Below are positions 24,865 through 33,226 of a stretch of 64,000 nucleotides of DNA, piece after piece. Origin of the DNA: Alkalihalobacterium chitinilyticum (GTDB lineage: Bacteria; Bacillota; Bacilli; Bacillales; Bacillaceae_F). The DNA lies in contig NZ_JAOTPO010000015.1 of NCBI RefSeq assembly GCF_029028005.1, forward strand, positions 55,485 to 119,484, written 5' to 3'. A program made the translations under genes and the position numbers. Within the stretch, counting starts at the first letter, position 1, and each line of letters opens with the position of its first letter. The notes under the pieces are model-generated. The model searched no databases and had not been told where the DNA came from. It saw only the letters and a program-made list of their open reading frames with translations.

Positions 24865-26028
24865 ATGCAATCATTTGCGTTTGTTAATCCAACGAAACTA
24901 ATTTTTGGTAAAGGTCAGATCGAACAACTCAGTAAAGAAGTAAAAAGGTATGGTACTCGTGTACTACTTGTATATGGGGGGGGAAGTATCAAACGAAACG
25001 GTGTTTATGATGACGTTCTTAATGAACTTGAAAAAATAAATGCTCATATCGTTGAATTGTCAGGTGTTGAGCCCAACCCAAGACTGACTACTGTTCAAAA
25101 GGGAATTGATTTATGTCGCCAAGAAGAGGTTGACTTCGTATTAGCTGTAGGTGGCGGCAGTGTCATCGATGCCGCTAAAGCGATCGTCGTTGGAGCTAAA
25201 TTTGATGGAGACATTTGGGATGTTATTACGAGAAAAGCACGTCCAACAGGTGGATTGCCATTGGGTACGGTTTTAACTTTAGCAGCCACAGGTTCTGAAA
25301 TGAATGCCAACTCCGTAATTACAAATTGGGAGCTTAACCAGAAAGTAGGCTGGGCTAGTCCATATTCTTTCCCGAAATTTTCAATTCTTGATCCAGCTTA
25401 TACATTTTCAGTTCCTAAGGATCAAACGATTTATGGAATTGTCGATATGATGAGCCATGTACTTGAAGCGTATTTCCATCAAACTGCGAACACACCGCTT
25501 CAAGATCGGATTTGTGAGTCGATCCTGACAACGGTTATGGAAGTCGGTCCTAAGCTTGTGGAAGACTTACAAAATTATGATCATCGTGAAACTATTTTAT
25601 ATTGCGGCACGATGGCACTGAATGGTTTTACGCAAATGGGAGCTCGTGGAGATTGGGCGACGCATAACATTGAGCATGCCGTTTCTGCTGTCTATGATAT
25701 CCCGCATGGTGGCGGACTCGCAATTTTATTCCCGCATTGGATTAAATACGCAATGTCGGAAAACTTAGACCGTCATGTTCAGCTGGCCACTCGTGTTTTC
25801 GGAGTAGATCCAGAAGGAAAAACGGATGAGCAAATCGCTTTAGAAGGTGTTGAAAAACTTTCAGCATTCTGGACAAGTATTGGTGCACCGGTACGTTTAG
25901 CTGATTATGATATTGATGACAGTCGCGTGGAGGAAATGGCAGAGATTGCTGCATTGTTTGGTGATTTTGGAAACTTTAAGAAATTAAATAAAGAAGATAC
26001 AGCTAAAATTTTAACAGCTGCTCTTTAA
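24865..26028 (+). CDS. Iron-containing (NADH-dependent butanol-type) alcohol dehydrogenase, YugJ/YugK
   Basis: This is a group III, iron-type alcohol dehydrogenase of 387 residues. The nucleotide-binding segment [14 protein letters not shown] is at about residues 92-105, and the TGSE motif ([13 protein letters not shown]) follows. The metal ligands lie in [13 protein letters not shown] (Asp and His), THNIEHAVS and [15 protein letters not shown] (His). It matches B. subtilis YugJ and YugK, which sit beside pgi as here, but only one copy is present, so I do not choose between the names. Substrates are likely to be short-chain aldehydes or methylglyoxal-type compounds. AAGGGAG precedes the ATG. 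Confidence 0.93.
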   Translation: MQSFAFVNPTKLIFGKGQIEQLSKEVKRYGTRVLLVYGGGSIKRNGVYDDVLNELEKINAHIVELSGVEPNPRLTTVQKGIDLCRQEEVDFVLAVGGGSVIDAAKAIVVGAKFDGDIWDVITRKARPTGGLPLGTVLTLAATGSEMNANSVITNWELNQKVGWASPYSFPKFSILDPAYTFSVPKDQTIYGIVDMMSHVLEAYFHQTANTPLQDRICESILTTVMEVGPKLVEDLQNYDHRETILYCGTMALNGFTQMGARGDWATHNIEHAVSAVYDIPHGGGLAILFPHWIKYAMSENLDRHVQLATRVFGVDPEGKTDEQIALEGVEKLSAFWTSIGAPVRLADYDIDDSRVEEMAEIAALFGDFGNFKKLNKEDTAKILTAAL

Positions 26029-26114
26029 AAAGAGCATGTTACCTTGATGTAAAGGAAAAGCTATTAGAGTAGAGAGAGTGGAGAATGTATTTCAATTTAG
26101 GAGGATCAACATTA

Positions 26115-27467
26115 ATGAGTACGATACGCTTTGATTATTCAAAAGCTACACCATTTTTCAACCAATATGAGATTGACTATTTAAGCGGAGCTGTAGAAAC
26201 AGCACATCAGCAATTACATAATGGAACTGGAGCAGGAAATGATTATATTGGGTGGGTGGATCTGCCTGTCAACTATGATAAAGAAGAATTTTCACGCATT
26301 CAACAAGCTGCACAAAAAATCAAGTCAGACTCCGATGTTTTATTAGTAATTGGAATTGGTGGATCTTATTTAGGTGCACGAGCTGCTTTAGAAGCACTTC
26401 AGCATTCTTTTTATAACGTATTAGAGAAAGAGAAACGCGAAACGCCACAAATTTTCTTTGTAGGTAACAATATTAGCTCCACTTATATGAAAGATTTGTT
26501 AACTGTCATTGAAGGAAAAGATGTTTCTCTTAACGTCATTTCTAAATCAGGAACAACGACAGAACCTGCGATTGCTTTTCGTATTTTCCGCGATTACTTA
26601 GAAAAGAAATACGGTAAGGAAGAAGCGACGAAGCGCATTTATGCGACAACGGATAAAGCAAAAGGCGCATTAAAAACAGTTGCGACAGAAGAAGGGTATG
26701 AAACGTTCGTCATTCCTGATGATGTGGGTGGACGCTTCTCTGTACTTACAGCAGTAGGTCTGCTTCCGCTTGCAGCAGCGGGTATTGATATTGAGGCGAT
26801 GATGAAAGGGGCACAAGATGCACGCGAGGCATACAGTAACCCAAGTCTTTCAGAAAATGAGGCTTATCAATACGCAGCAGTTCGGAACGTCCTTTATAAC
26901 AAAGGAAAAACGATTGAGTTAATGGTCAATTATGAACCATCTCTTCAGTATGTTTCTGAATGGTGGAAACAATTGTATGGCGAAAGTGAAGGGAAAGACC
27001 AAAAAGGAATTTTCCCAGCGTCTGTGAACTTCTCAACAGATTTGCACTCTATGGGGCAGTATGTTCAAGACGGACGTCGCGATTTGTTTGAAACCATTAT
27101 TAATGTAGAAAAAGTAAGAGAAGAAATGATTGTTGAAAAAGCGGATAATGATCTCGATGGCTTAAATTATTTAGCTGGTGAAACGGTCGCTTTTGTAAAT
27201 AAAAAAGCATTCCAAGGAACGATGCTAGCCCATACAGATGGTGGCGTTCCAAATTTAATTTTAAATGTTCCAGAAATGAACGAATATCATTTTGGGTACA
27301 TGGTGTACTTTTTTGAAAAAGCATGTGCGATCAGCGGATATTTACTTGGCGTAAATCCATTTGATCAACCAGGGGTTGAAGCGTATAAAACGAATATGTT
27401 TGCTCTTCTAGGTAAACCTGGTTTTGAAGCAGAAAAAGCAGAACTCGAAAAACGATTAAAAGACTAA
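26115..27467 (+). CDS. pgi: Glucose-6-phosphate isomerase
   Basis: Pgi interconverts glucose-6-phosphate and fructose-6-phosphate in glycolysis and gluconeogenesis. The protein is 450 residues from ATG 26115, the same length as the B. subtilis enzyme, and starts with [11 protein letters not shown] as in that group. AGGAGG at about 26099-26104 supports this start; a frame extending 10 codons upstream does not. Sugar-phosphate motifs seen are [13 protein letters not shown] near residue 76 and [12 protein letters not shown] near 142, with [16 protein letters not shown] and [15 protein letters not shown] downstream. It sits in the conserved yug neighbourhood and is probably essential for normal sugar metabolism. 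Confidence 0.98.
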   Translation: MSTIRFDYSKATPFFNQYEIDYLSGAVETAHQQLHNGTGAGNDYIGWVDLPVNYDKEEFSRIQQAAQKIKSDSDVLLVIGIGGSYLGARAALEALQHSFYNVLEKEKRETPQIFFVGNNISSTYMKDLLTVIEGKDVSLNVISKSGTTTEPAIAFRIFRDYLEKKYGKEEATKRIYATTDKAKGALKTVATEEGYETFVIPDDVGGRFSVLTAVGLLPLAAAGIDIEAMMKGAQDAREAYSNPSLSENEAYQYAAVRNVLYNKGKTIELMVNYEPSLQYVSEWWKQLYGESEGKDQKGIFPASVNFSTDLHSMGQYVQDGRRDLFETIINVEKVREEMIVEKADNDLDGLNYLAGETVAFVNKKAFQGTMLAHTDGGVPNLILNVPEMNEYHFGYMVYFFEKACAISGYLLGVNPFDQPGVEAYKTNMFALLGKPGFEAEKAELEKRLKD

Positions 27468-27503
27468 CGAACAACAATCCTGTTTCTTAGTCCATACGTA
27501 AAT

Positions 27504-27546
27504 AAAAATGTCTTGTCGCTCGATTGAGTGTGCAGGGCATTTTTTA
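27504..27546 (+). terminator. Terminator of pgi
   Basis: AAAAATGTCTTG (27504-27515) pairs with CAGGGCATTTTT (27533-27544), including two G-U pairs, followed by Ts. Confidence 0.75.
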
Positions 27547-27598
27547 ATGGAAAGAGGGTAAGCTAAAGGTAACAACGTGAGTGAAAGGATGAAGCAGG

Positions 27599-28009
27599 AT
27601 GATCGAATTAAATTCTGCCATTGAGAATAAACAATTTAAGCTTCAACATTTGGAAGAGAAGTTGAAGCCACTTGGTTATGTAATTGGTGGTAATTGGGAT
27701 TATGATCATGGCTATTTTGACTACAAGGTGAACCAAACGGTAGGAAACTATATTTTCTTACGAGTGCCCTTTACAGCGGTCGATGGCGAGTTAGATCAAA
27801 AAGGAGTAAAAGTCGAATTAGGGAGACCCTTCTTATTAAATCATGACTTCCAGGAATCACTCGATGACAACATATTAGAGTATAACTCCTTTATGAACCA
27901 ATTTTCTGAGCCAGAAAATAAAGATGCGGAAGTCCCGCAAGACATGATCGCTCATGGACAAAGCTTAGTGCAAGAGCTCGAAGCAACGCTGTTGTTTTTT
28001 CCAAAATAA
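27599..28009 (+). CDS. yugN: YugN-like family protein
   Basis: This is a soluble protein of 136 residues in the YugN-like family, which is confined to Bacilli. Visible features are IENKQFKLQHLEEKLKPLGYVIGGNWDYDHGYFDYKV at the N-terminus and the segment YIFLRVPFTAVDGELDQKGVKVELGRPFLLNHDF. It sits after pgi in the same order as in B. subtilis. No catalytic motif is recognisable and no function is known. AAGGATGAAGCAGG precedes the ATG. Identification rests on family pattern and synteny. Confidence 0.88.
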   Translation: MIELNSAIENKQFKLQHLEEKLKPLGYVIGGNWDYDHGYFDYKVNQTVGNYIFLRVPFTAVDGELDQKGVKVELGRPFLLNHDFQESLDDNILEYNSFMNQFSEPENKDAEVPQDMIAHGQSLVQELEATLLFFPK

Positions 28010-28059
28010 ATAGTAAAAGGGCGAACATACACGTTAATTAAACGTTTGTTTAAAGTAGC

Positions 28060-28150
28060 AGGGTGTCGAATTGTGATATATTGCGTCGCTTTTCCGATAT
28101 ATTAGGAAGTTTCGCCGATATATATGATTTTACGCCGATAAAGTTAAAAA
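28060..28150. repeat. Short degenerate CGCCGATATAT repeat cluster
   Basis: Four ~20-23 bp units contain CG..(T)GATATAT variants: GTGATATATTGCG, TTCCGATATATTAGG, TTCGCCGATATATATG and TACGCCGATAAAG. They are non-coding and lie in the gap between yugN and the PH-domain gene. Confidence 0.5.
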
Positions 28151-28170
28151 GCTTGTATATTCAGTGTACG

Positions 28171-28203
28171 AACCACTACTTTTCTTTAAAGTAGTGGTTT
28201 TTA
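28171..28203 (+). terminator. Terminator hairpin after yugN gap
   Basis: AACCACTACTTT (28171-28182) and AAAGTAGTGGTT (28188-28199), then TTTTT. Confidence 0.8.
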
Positions 28204-28329
28204 TCGTGGACATCAGTTCATAAGTAATGGTTAATTTACCTTATATTACCTATACAATAAATACTGTATGATAATAATGGTCAAAAATTAACGCTTTTCT
28301 ATGAACATTGTACGATGGAGGGGAAAAAC

Positions 28330-29397
28330 TTGACGAACCGACCATGGGAAATTGAAAAGATTAAGAATAACGTTAAATATTTAACGAACGGAGCGATTGT
28401 TCTTACAGATGAAGAGGCTGAGCTTTGCCAAAGTCTTTTAGAAAAAGATGGAGAAGATATTAAAGCAATCGTTGAAGCCACTTACCATTTGGAATGGGAA
28501 AACAAAGATTATGAGGGGCTGTTAGTGTTTTCTGATTATCGAGTGCTGTTTTTTTCTCGAATAGACAGTGGAGAAACCGAACTGGATTATATGGAAACCT
28601 ATGAGTATCCATTTATCTCAAATGTTACAACGAAAGACGAAACATCGTTGAACCCACAGTTGACGTTTACCTTTAAAGCACCTCGGAAGGAAATGGTTGT
28701 ATATCGTAATATTGATCGCACGAAGATGGATACAATAGTTTCGATGATGAACCACTATAGTTCAAATAGAAAGCTAAAGGATTACAAGAAAAGTAAAAGT
28801 AGCGGGTGGGCTGTTAAAGTAGTCGGTGGAATTTTAGCTGGCCTTTTTATTCTCGGGTTGATTGGATTTTTTGTAGAAGATGAAGTAGCAGAAGAAAGTC
28901 ATGAGCACGTATTTGGAGAGTTTGAAGACTGGGAAGAGTCGGCCTTAAAGGTTAGTATTAATGAGAACCAGATTGACGTGGAAGATTTAATTGAGTATAA
29001 GATTAGCGAAGCATATTTTACAAATATTATTGAACCTCCAAATTATAACAAAGATTATCCTACCATCTTTCAGTTAAAACCGGAGGATAACACGCTTTAT
29101 TATGTAATAGAAATGAAAGCAGTTAATATTTCTGATCAAACGATTGATCCGATTATGGATATTCCGATCCTATTTACTTTAATAGAGGATGGATTTTATG
29201 AATTTTTTACTACTCCTCTCTATTTAAATACTGATTTAAGCGACTTTGCTTTCGACAAAAAACTCTTGCCAGAAGAAGAAGCACATAAGTATTTGTATTT
29301 TGAAGTACCAAAAAAACTACAAGATAACGAAAACCGGATCGATTTAAGAGTGAATCATTATTATGATTATAAAGGGCAACTGATTAATTTACGGTAA
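28330..29397 (+). CDS. PH-like domain membrane protein, 355 aa
   Basis: The start is TTG 28330, seven bases behind GGAGGGG; the ATG 15 bp upstream overlaps that site. Residues about 35-145 resemble a bacterial PH domain of the YokE type (YEGLLVFSDYRVLFFSRIDSGE...YEYPFISNVTT). One membrane helix follows (about 158-178, VVGGILAGLFILGLIGFFV), then an extracytoplasmic acidic domain of about 175 residues with a DUF4352-like pattern (TLYYVIEMKAVNISDQTIDP). The single-span topology places the PH-like part inside and the C-terminal part outside. The gene is monocistronic. I do not recognise a specific function; signalling or envelope sensing is possible. Confidence 0.65.
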   Translation: MTNRPWEIEKIKNNVKYLTNGAIVLTDEEAELCQSLLEKDGEDIKAIVEATYHLEWENKDYEGLLVFSDYRVLFFSRIDSGETELDYMETYEYPFISNVTTKDETSLNPQLTFTFKAPRKEMVVYRNIDRTKMDTIVSMMNHYSSNRKLKDYKKSKSSGWAVKVVGGILAGLFILGLIGFFVEDEVAEESHEHVFGEFEDWEESALKVSINENQIDVEDLIEYKISEAYFTNIIEPPNYNKDYPTIFQLKPEDNTLYYVIEMKAVNISDQTIDPIMDIPILFTLIEDGFYEFFTTPLYLNTDLSDFAFDKKLLPEEEAHKYLYFEVPKKLQDNENRIDLRVNHYYDYKGQLINLR

Positions 29398-29480
29398 GTG
29401 CTTTGAGGTATATTGGTCATAAATAATGTTGGATGAAAAATATAGGACCCTTAATAAATAAGAGTATAACGGAAAAGATA

Positions 29481-29518
29481 AGCGTACAAAATCGATGCGA
29501 TTAAGTACGCTGTTTTTT
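29481..29518 (+). terminator. Terminator of PH-domain gene
   Basis: AGCGTAC (29481-29487) and GTACGCT (29505-29511), then GTTTTTTG. On the minus strand it could also end the small gene at 29575-29724. Confidence 0.7.
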
Positions 29519-29574
29519 GTGATTTGCAAAATTTTTCCCAATTTTGAGCCAGTAATGAAATGGCTGTTTTATTG

Positions 29575-29724
29575 CTATTTCTTATCAATCGCCTTCGCAT
29601 CTTGCATCACTTCTTCTAATACATCCATTTCAATCATGTCGTCAGCAATCGATTTTTTCTTTTCTTCTTTATGTGGTTGCCGATCGTGGTTGTTTCGTGC
29701 AGCTTGCCTGTTCCAATCGCTCAT
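29575..29724 (-). CDS. Small acidic/basic protein, 49 aa, hypothetical
   Basis: This gene is too short for routine prediction, but it has GGAGGTGAATTTT directly before the ATG, a near-ideal Shine-Dalgarno. The 49-residue product starts MSDWNRQAARNNH, has a Lys/Glu-rich middle (HKEEKKKS) and an acidic, helical C-terminal half (ADDMIEMDVLEEVMQ). It is strongly hydrophilic with no membrane segment. It lies between two plus-strand genes in its own gap and reads toward a possible shared terminator. It resembles the small uncharacterised proteins common in spore-formers, but I cannot name it. Confidence 0.65.
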   Translation of the reverse strand: MSDWNRQAARNNHDRQPHKEEKKKSIADDMIEMDVLEEVMQDAKAIDKK

Positions 29725-30018
29725 AAAATTCACCTCCAACTTTAGGGTTTGAAGAAGTGAATAGCTTCATTCATGTTTCTTTAGACGGAATACGACATGT
29801 GTCTAATTTACCGCATGAACGCTATATTGACTCTAATTAAAATCAAAGACCTATACCTATAAGGGTCTTACGGTTCAAATTTTAACGAATATAGAAAGAT
29901 AGATTGTTTGAATGAGAGATTAGTGATATGATTTTTAAGGTTATATAATATGTCGAATTATAATGAATTATAGCTTATATACTACTTTTCATTTCTATAT
30001 TTTGAGGGGGAATACATA

Positions 30019-30207
30019 ATGACGTTGTTAATCATTTTGTTGTTTTTAGCAGGTGCAGGTTTATTCGTTTATTCTTTTTTTGCCAAAGACTATCAATCAG
30101 AAGTTGATACTCAAGTCAGTAATGTTCAAATTAATCTAATGCGAGAAATTAATCAATTGAAAGATAAATTAAAAGAAGTGAAAGAAGGAGGGGTTAAACG
30201 TGGATAA
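30019..30207 (+). CDS. Small single-span protein with coiled coil, 62 aa
   Basis: An N-terminal membrane helix (about residues 3-21) is followed by a charged helical segment with heptad-like spacing (INLMREINQLKDKLKEVKEG). GAGGGGG precedes the ATG at good distance. The stop overlaps the start of the following YceG-like gene by 8 bp, so the two are translationally coupled and probably act together at the membrane. The function is unknown; a small membrane scaffold for the downstream protein is a reasonable guess. Confidence 0.65.
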   Translation: MTLLIILLFLAGAGLFVYSFFAKDYQSEVDTQVSNVQINLMREINQLKDKLKEVKEGGVKRG

Positions 30208-30757
30208 GCATACAGCGCGTGGGTTGTCGATGGGATTTTTAATCGCAGGTATCGTTTTGTTAGTGTTTAAATCAGTACTAGCTCCTGCTCAAACGACAGC
30301 TGAGGCACCAGAATTTAATCAAGAAATGATTGAGTCCTTTCTAAAAGAAAATAACCTGCTTGTCGTGTCTCAACAAGATTACGAAACAATGATGGGTGGA
30401 CAACTTCAGGTAAATGTACCGGAAGAGCCTGCTGAAGAAGCGAAACAGGAAGAAAAAGCAGAAGAAAAGCAAGAAGAAAAAGAAGAGAAACAGGAAGAAA
30501 AGCAAGAAGAAGTAAAAGAGGAAGAGAAAGAAGAGAAGCCTGTTAAACATAAGATCACAATCGCATCGGGAATGGTAAGTCATGATGTGGCAAGAATGCT
30601 GAAAGAAAAAGGTCTTATTAAGGACACTTCAAAATTCGTAAGCAGAATAGAATCAAGAAATGCAGCTAAGTATGTTCAAATCGGTGAACATACCTTAACT
30701 ACAGGAATGAGTATTGATGAGATCATTCAAGTCATTACTAAAGGTAGAGCTGGGTAA
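30200..30757 (+). CDS. YceG-like (MltG N-terminal type) membrane protein
   Basis: The protein has 185 residues: one N-terminal membrane helix (about 10-27), a stalk that becomes an extreme Lys/Glu repeat (about residues 78-118), and a C-terminal globular domain of about 65 residues (KITIASGMVSHDVARMLKEKGLIKDTSKFVSRIE...GEHTLTTGMSIDEIIQVIT). The last part matches the LysM-like N-terminal module of the endolytic transglycosylase MltG. The catalytic MltG domain with its essential Glu is absent, so it is not a functional transglycosylase by itself. It is probably an envelope protein binding peptidoglycan, coupled to the small coiled-coil protein upstream. Confidence 0.75.
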   Translation: MDKHTARGLSMGFLIAGIVLLVFKSVLAPAQTTAEAPEFNQEMIESFLKENNLLVVSQQDYETMMGGQLQVNVPEEPAEEAKQEEKAEEKQEEKEEKQEEKQEEVKEEEKEEKPVKHKITIASGMVSHDVARMLKEKGLIKDTSKFVSRIESRNAAKYVQIGEHTLTTGMSIDEIIQVITKGRAG

Positions 30758-30789
30758 GGCGAAGGGTATAAAATTTAGTATATATAGAG

Positions 30790-30822
30790 AAAGGGTACTG
30801 TGATGCTGCAGTACCCTTTTTG
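30790..30822 (+). terminator. Terminator of yceG-like operon
   Basis: AAAGGGTACTG (30790-30800) and CAGTACCCTTT (30809-30819), then Ts. Confidence 0.85.
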
Positions 30823-30828
30823 TGATTA

Positions 30829-30844
30829 AGTGACTTTTATCACG
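30829..30844. promoter_or_regulatory. Candidate Fnr/Crp box upstream of the regulator gene
   Basis: AGTGACTTTTATCACG has the GTGA-N6-TCAC pattern of Bacillus Fnr-type sites. It lies about 65 bp ahead of the Crp/Fnr regulator's own start, so autoregulation is likely. Confidence 0.55.
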
Positions 30845-30908
30845 TCCTACTACTCATATGTTGGATATAATGAATAACAAACAAAAAGAGCAAAGAGGGT
30901 AATGGACA

Positions 30909-31607
30909 GTGAGTAAAAAGGAAATGAAATCTTTACTAAAAAATGTCATATTATTTAAAGAGTTATCCGATCAAGAGCTAGATCCAGTCATTGAGATTGC
31001 TCATCCTCGAGAGTTTAGTGAACGTGAAATTTTGTTTATGCAGGGTGAACCGTTAGACCGAGTCTTCTTTATTCATAAAGGGCAAGTCAAAATCTATAAA
31101 ACGGATATAAGCGGGAAGGAGCAAATCGTTTCCATCTTACAAAGTGGAGAGATGTTTCCACATGCAGGATTTTTTCGAACGGGGAATTACCCAGCCCATG
31201 CTGAAGTGATGGAGGAGGCTACGTTACTCGTTATACCTATTGTAGAATTTGAACGTTTGTTACTCTCACGTCCTGATATTTGTATGAAGTTATTTCGCGT
31301 CATGGGTGAGAAGATCATCGACTTACAAAGTCGTCTTGACGAACAAATCTTTCATAATACGTATGAGCAAATCTTGATGTTATTTCTTAGACTTTCTAAA
31401 ATGTATGGAGAAAAGCAGAAGGATGAATTTGTAAAATTAACAATTCATTTTACCAACCAAGAGCTAGCGAACATGATTGGTACTACAAGAGAAACCGTCA
31501 ACCGAACGGTGACCAAGCTTAGAAAAAATAACATTGTACAAATGAGTGAAAAAGGAAATTTACTCATTTCAACAGATTCAGTGAAGCAAGAGCTTCAAAT
31601 TGATTAG
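30909..31607 (+). CDS. Crp/Fnr family transcriptional regulator
   Basis: The protein has 232 residues. The N-terminal cyclic-nucleotide-binding fold (about 15-125, with GQVKIYKTDISGKEQIVSILQSGEMFPHAGFF) joins a long helix and a C-terminal winged helix (FTNQELANMIGTTRETVNRTVTKLRKNNIV; recognition helix TTRETVNRTV). It has none of the clustered cysteines that hold the [4Fe-4S] cluster in B. subtilis Fnr, so it is not an Fnr-type oxygen sensor. Its neighbours, the ric and hemerythrin genes, and GTGA-N6-TCAC sites before both itself and ric suggest a regulator of the NO/nitrosative or redox response, similar to NNR/DNR or ArcR-like proteins. The start is GTG behind AAGAGGG. Confidence 0.88.
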   Translation: MSKKEMKSLLKNVILFKELSDQELDPVIEIAHPREFSEREILFMQGEPLDRVFFIHKGQVKIYKTDISGKEQIVSILQSGEMFPHAGFFRTGNYPAHAEVMEEATLLVIPIVEFERLLLSRPDICMKLFRVMGEKIIDLQSRLDEQIFHNTYEQILMLFLRLSKMYGEKQKDEFVKLTIHFTNQELANMIGTTRETVNRTVTKLRKNNIVQMSEKGNLLISTDSVKQELQID

Positions 31608-31669
31608 AGGTAATATGCGTTTTTTGATGATCCAATTGAAAATGATTAAATGCGAAATCTCGCGAAGAA

Positions 31670-31712
31670 CTGTCTCCTAGGCTCAAATGTGACCTTTGAG
31701 GCAGCTTTTTTT
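31670..31712 (+). terminator. Terminator of crp/fnr-type gene
   Basis: CTCAAA and TTTGAG (31682-31700) are extended by outer CTG/CAG pairing and followed by CTTTTTTTTG. Confidence 0.65.
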
Positions 31713-31718
31713 GTTTTC

Positions 31719-31761
31719 TGTGATGTACATCACTTCATCAGCCCGTTTGTTTCGTTACACT
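31719..31761 (+). promoter_or_regulatory. ric promoter with perfect Fnr-type box at -41.5
   Basis: GTGATGTACATCAC (31720-31733) is a perfect 14-bp palindrome matching GTGA-N6-TCAC. A TACACT at 31756-31761 serves as -10 and predicts a transcript start near 31768, which puts the box centre at -41.5, the class II activator position. The adjacent Crp/Fnr protein is the obvious candidate activator. Confidence 0.7.
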
Positions 31762-31806
31762 TAAATCGTAGAACAAAACCAAAAATCCTAAATGGGGGTT
31801 ATTCAT

Positions 31807-32520
31807 ATGGAAACGGTCTTTGATTTTTCAACGAAAACAGGTGAGATAGTTACTCGTTTACCGGAAACAAGTACGATTTTAAAACAATATAAAATTGATT
31901 TTTGTTGCGGCGGTAACCGTCCGATTGGTGAAGTGATTGAAGAGAAAAATTTAAATGGCACAGAGATACTAGAACAACTAAATAGTGCTTTTATTAAGTC
32001 TTTAGAGAAGCCGAGTGTGACATGGGATGAGATGACGAATAAGGAATTAATTCATCACATCATCACTACGCACCATCAATTTTTAAATAGGATCCTCCCT
32101 GAGCTGAGCCAATTTACAACGAAGGTTTTCCGTGTTCACGGAAATCACTGTCCGGAACTAGCTCAAGTTCATAAGTTGTTTCATCACTTAAAAACAGAAC
32201 TTGAACAGCATACGATAGACGAAGAAAATGTAGTTTTTCCATTAATTGAGGCTGTAGAAGAACAACCAACTATAGAGCGAATGAGTGAATTACAAGCTAA
32301 AATTGGAGACTTGGAAGGTGAGCATGAGGGAGCTGGAGACCTTTTAAAACAACTTCGAGAAGTGACGAACGACTACACAGCTCCAGATTGGGCTTGCATG
32401 ACGTATCAATTAACTTATCAGAAGCTTGAACAGTTAGAAAGCGACCTGTTCGAACATATTCACCTTGAAAATAACATTCTGTTTCCAAGAGTTTTAAAAG
32501 AGTTAAAGGAGGTTCAATAA
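31807..32520 (+). CDS. ric: Iron-sulfur cluster repair di-iron protein (Ric/ScdA/YtfE)
   Basis: Ric proteins carry a non-haem di-iron site in a hemerythrin-like four-helix bundle and help repair Fe-S clusters after NO or oxidative damage. The protein has 237 residues. The N-terminal ScdA domain has the hallmark DFCCGG (about residues 32-37). The C-terminal domain has the His/Glu ligand pattern: HHIITTHHQFL near 80, VHGNHCPEL, HLKTELEQHTIDEENVVFPLI, GEHEGAG and HIHLENNILFPRVL. ATG 31807 has GGGGG upstream; an in-frame ATG 15 bp earlier is too close to it. It is followed after one base by a second hemerythrin gene, and its promoter carries a Fnr-type site. Confidence 0.95.
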   Translation: METVFDFSTKTGEIVTRLPETSTILKQYKIDFCCGGNRPIGEVIEEKNLNGTEILEQLNSAFIKSLEKPSVTWDEMTNKELIHHIITTHHQFLNRILPELSQFTTKVFRVHGNHCPELAQVHKLFHHLKTELEQHTIDEENVVFPLIEAVEEQPTIERMSELQAKIGDLEGEHEGAGDLLKQLREVTNDYTAPDWACMTYQLTYQKLEQLESDLFEHIHLENNILFPRVLKELKEVQ

Positions 32521-32521
32521 A

Positions 32522-33070
32522 ATGAAAACACAACCTTTAGGCTGCATGAGTAGTATGATGCTAAAAGAGATCGATCAGTTATGTCCAGGGCTTGAGCAAT
32601 TAAAGTTGGAGCATATTCCACTTACAAGGCAGATGGAGGATTTTTACGAACTTACTCAACTCATGGAAGAAAAGGAGATAGAAGCCACACATGAAAACCT
32701 CCAACAGCTCTATAAGCAGGTCACTCAATTTGTTACAGAACTTGAGCCGCATTCAGAGCGAGAGGAAGGAATTCTTTTTGAAATGGTTGCAGCTTATATC
32801 GGACGTGAAACGGGTCCAATTGCGGTGATGGAATATGAGCATGATCAAGCCAAAAATCACTTAAGACAGTTCCTAGTACAAGCGGCTCAAGCAGGGGCTG
32901 AAACAGATGTTGCTAACATAAGAGCGATAGCCGATCATGCGGCAAAAGCGTATTTGATCTTATCAGAACATTTTATGAAAGAAGAAAACGTCCTCTTTCC
33001 TCTAGCCGAGCAATTTCTTTCGCCAGACGAAAAACAAGAGTTAGAAGTGAAAATAAAAAGCATAGTATAG
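32522..33070 (+). CDS. Hemerythrin HHE-domain protein
   Basis: The protein has 182 residues with a single hemerythrin-like domain. His/Glu ligands are seen in KLEHIPLTRQM, ELEPHSEREEGILFEMV, EYEHDQAKNHL and LSEHFMKEENVLFPLAEQFL. It starts one base after the ric stop (AAAGGAGG lies in the end of ric), so it belongs to the same operon and would respond to the same signal. It may bind O2 or NO or assist cluster repair. A Cys near the N-terminus (GCMSSM) is not part of a known site. It has its own terminator. Confidence 0.88.
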   Translation: MKTQPLGCMSSMMLKEIDQLCPGLEQLKLEHIPLTRQMEDFYELTQLMEEKEIEATHENLQQLYKQVTQFVTELEPHSEREEGILFEMVAAYIGRETGPIAVMEYEHDQAKNHLRQFLVQAAQAGAETDVANIRAIADHAAKAYLILSEHFMKEENVLFPLAEQFLSPDEKQELEVKIKSIV

Positions 33071-33076
33071 TAAAAT

Positions 33077-33106
33077 AAAGGCAGATCTTCATAGGTCTGT
33101 CTTTTT
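33077..33106 (+). terminator. Terminator of ric operon
   Basis: AAAGGCAGATC pairs with GGTCTGTCTTT (33094-33104) with two G-U pairs, then TT. Confidence 0.75.
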
Positions 33107-33226
33107 AATTCATTGGCTTTATTAAGGTTTGGTTTTGCTAACGAATATGGGTAGAAAGCCAATTAAATAGTGAGAGATTACATAAGAAATAAGTAATATT
33201 AAAGGGAGCCAAAGGAGGCATATCCA

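Noticed and set aside
29495..29752. 85-residue plus-strand frame
   Set aside because: It is the complement of the small minus-strand gene at 29575-29724, which has a far better ribosome-binding site.
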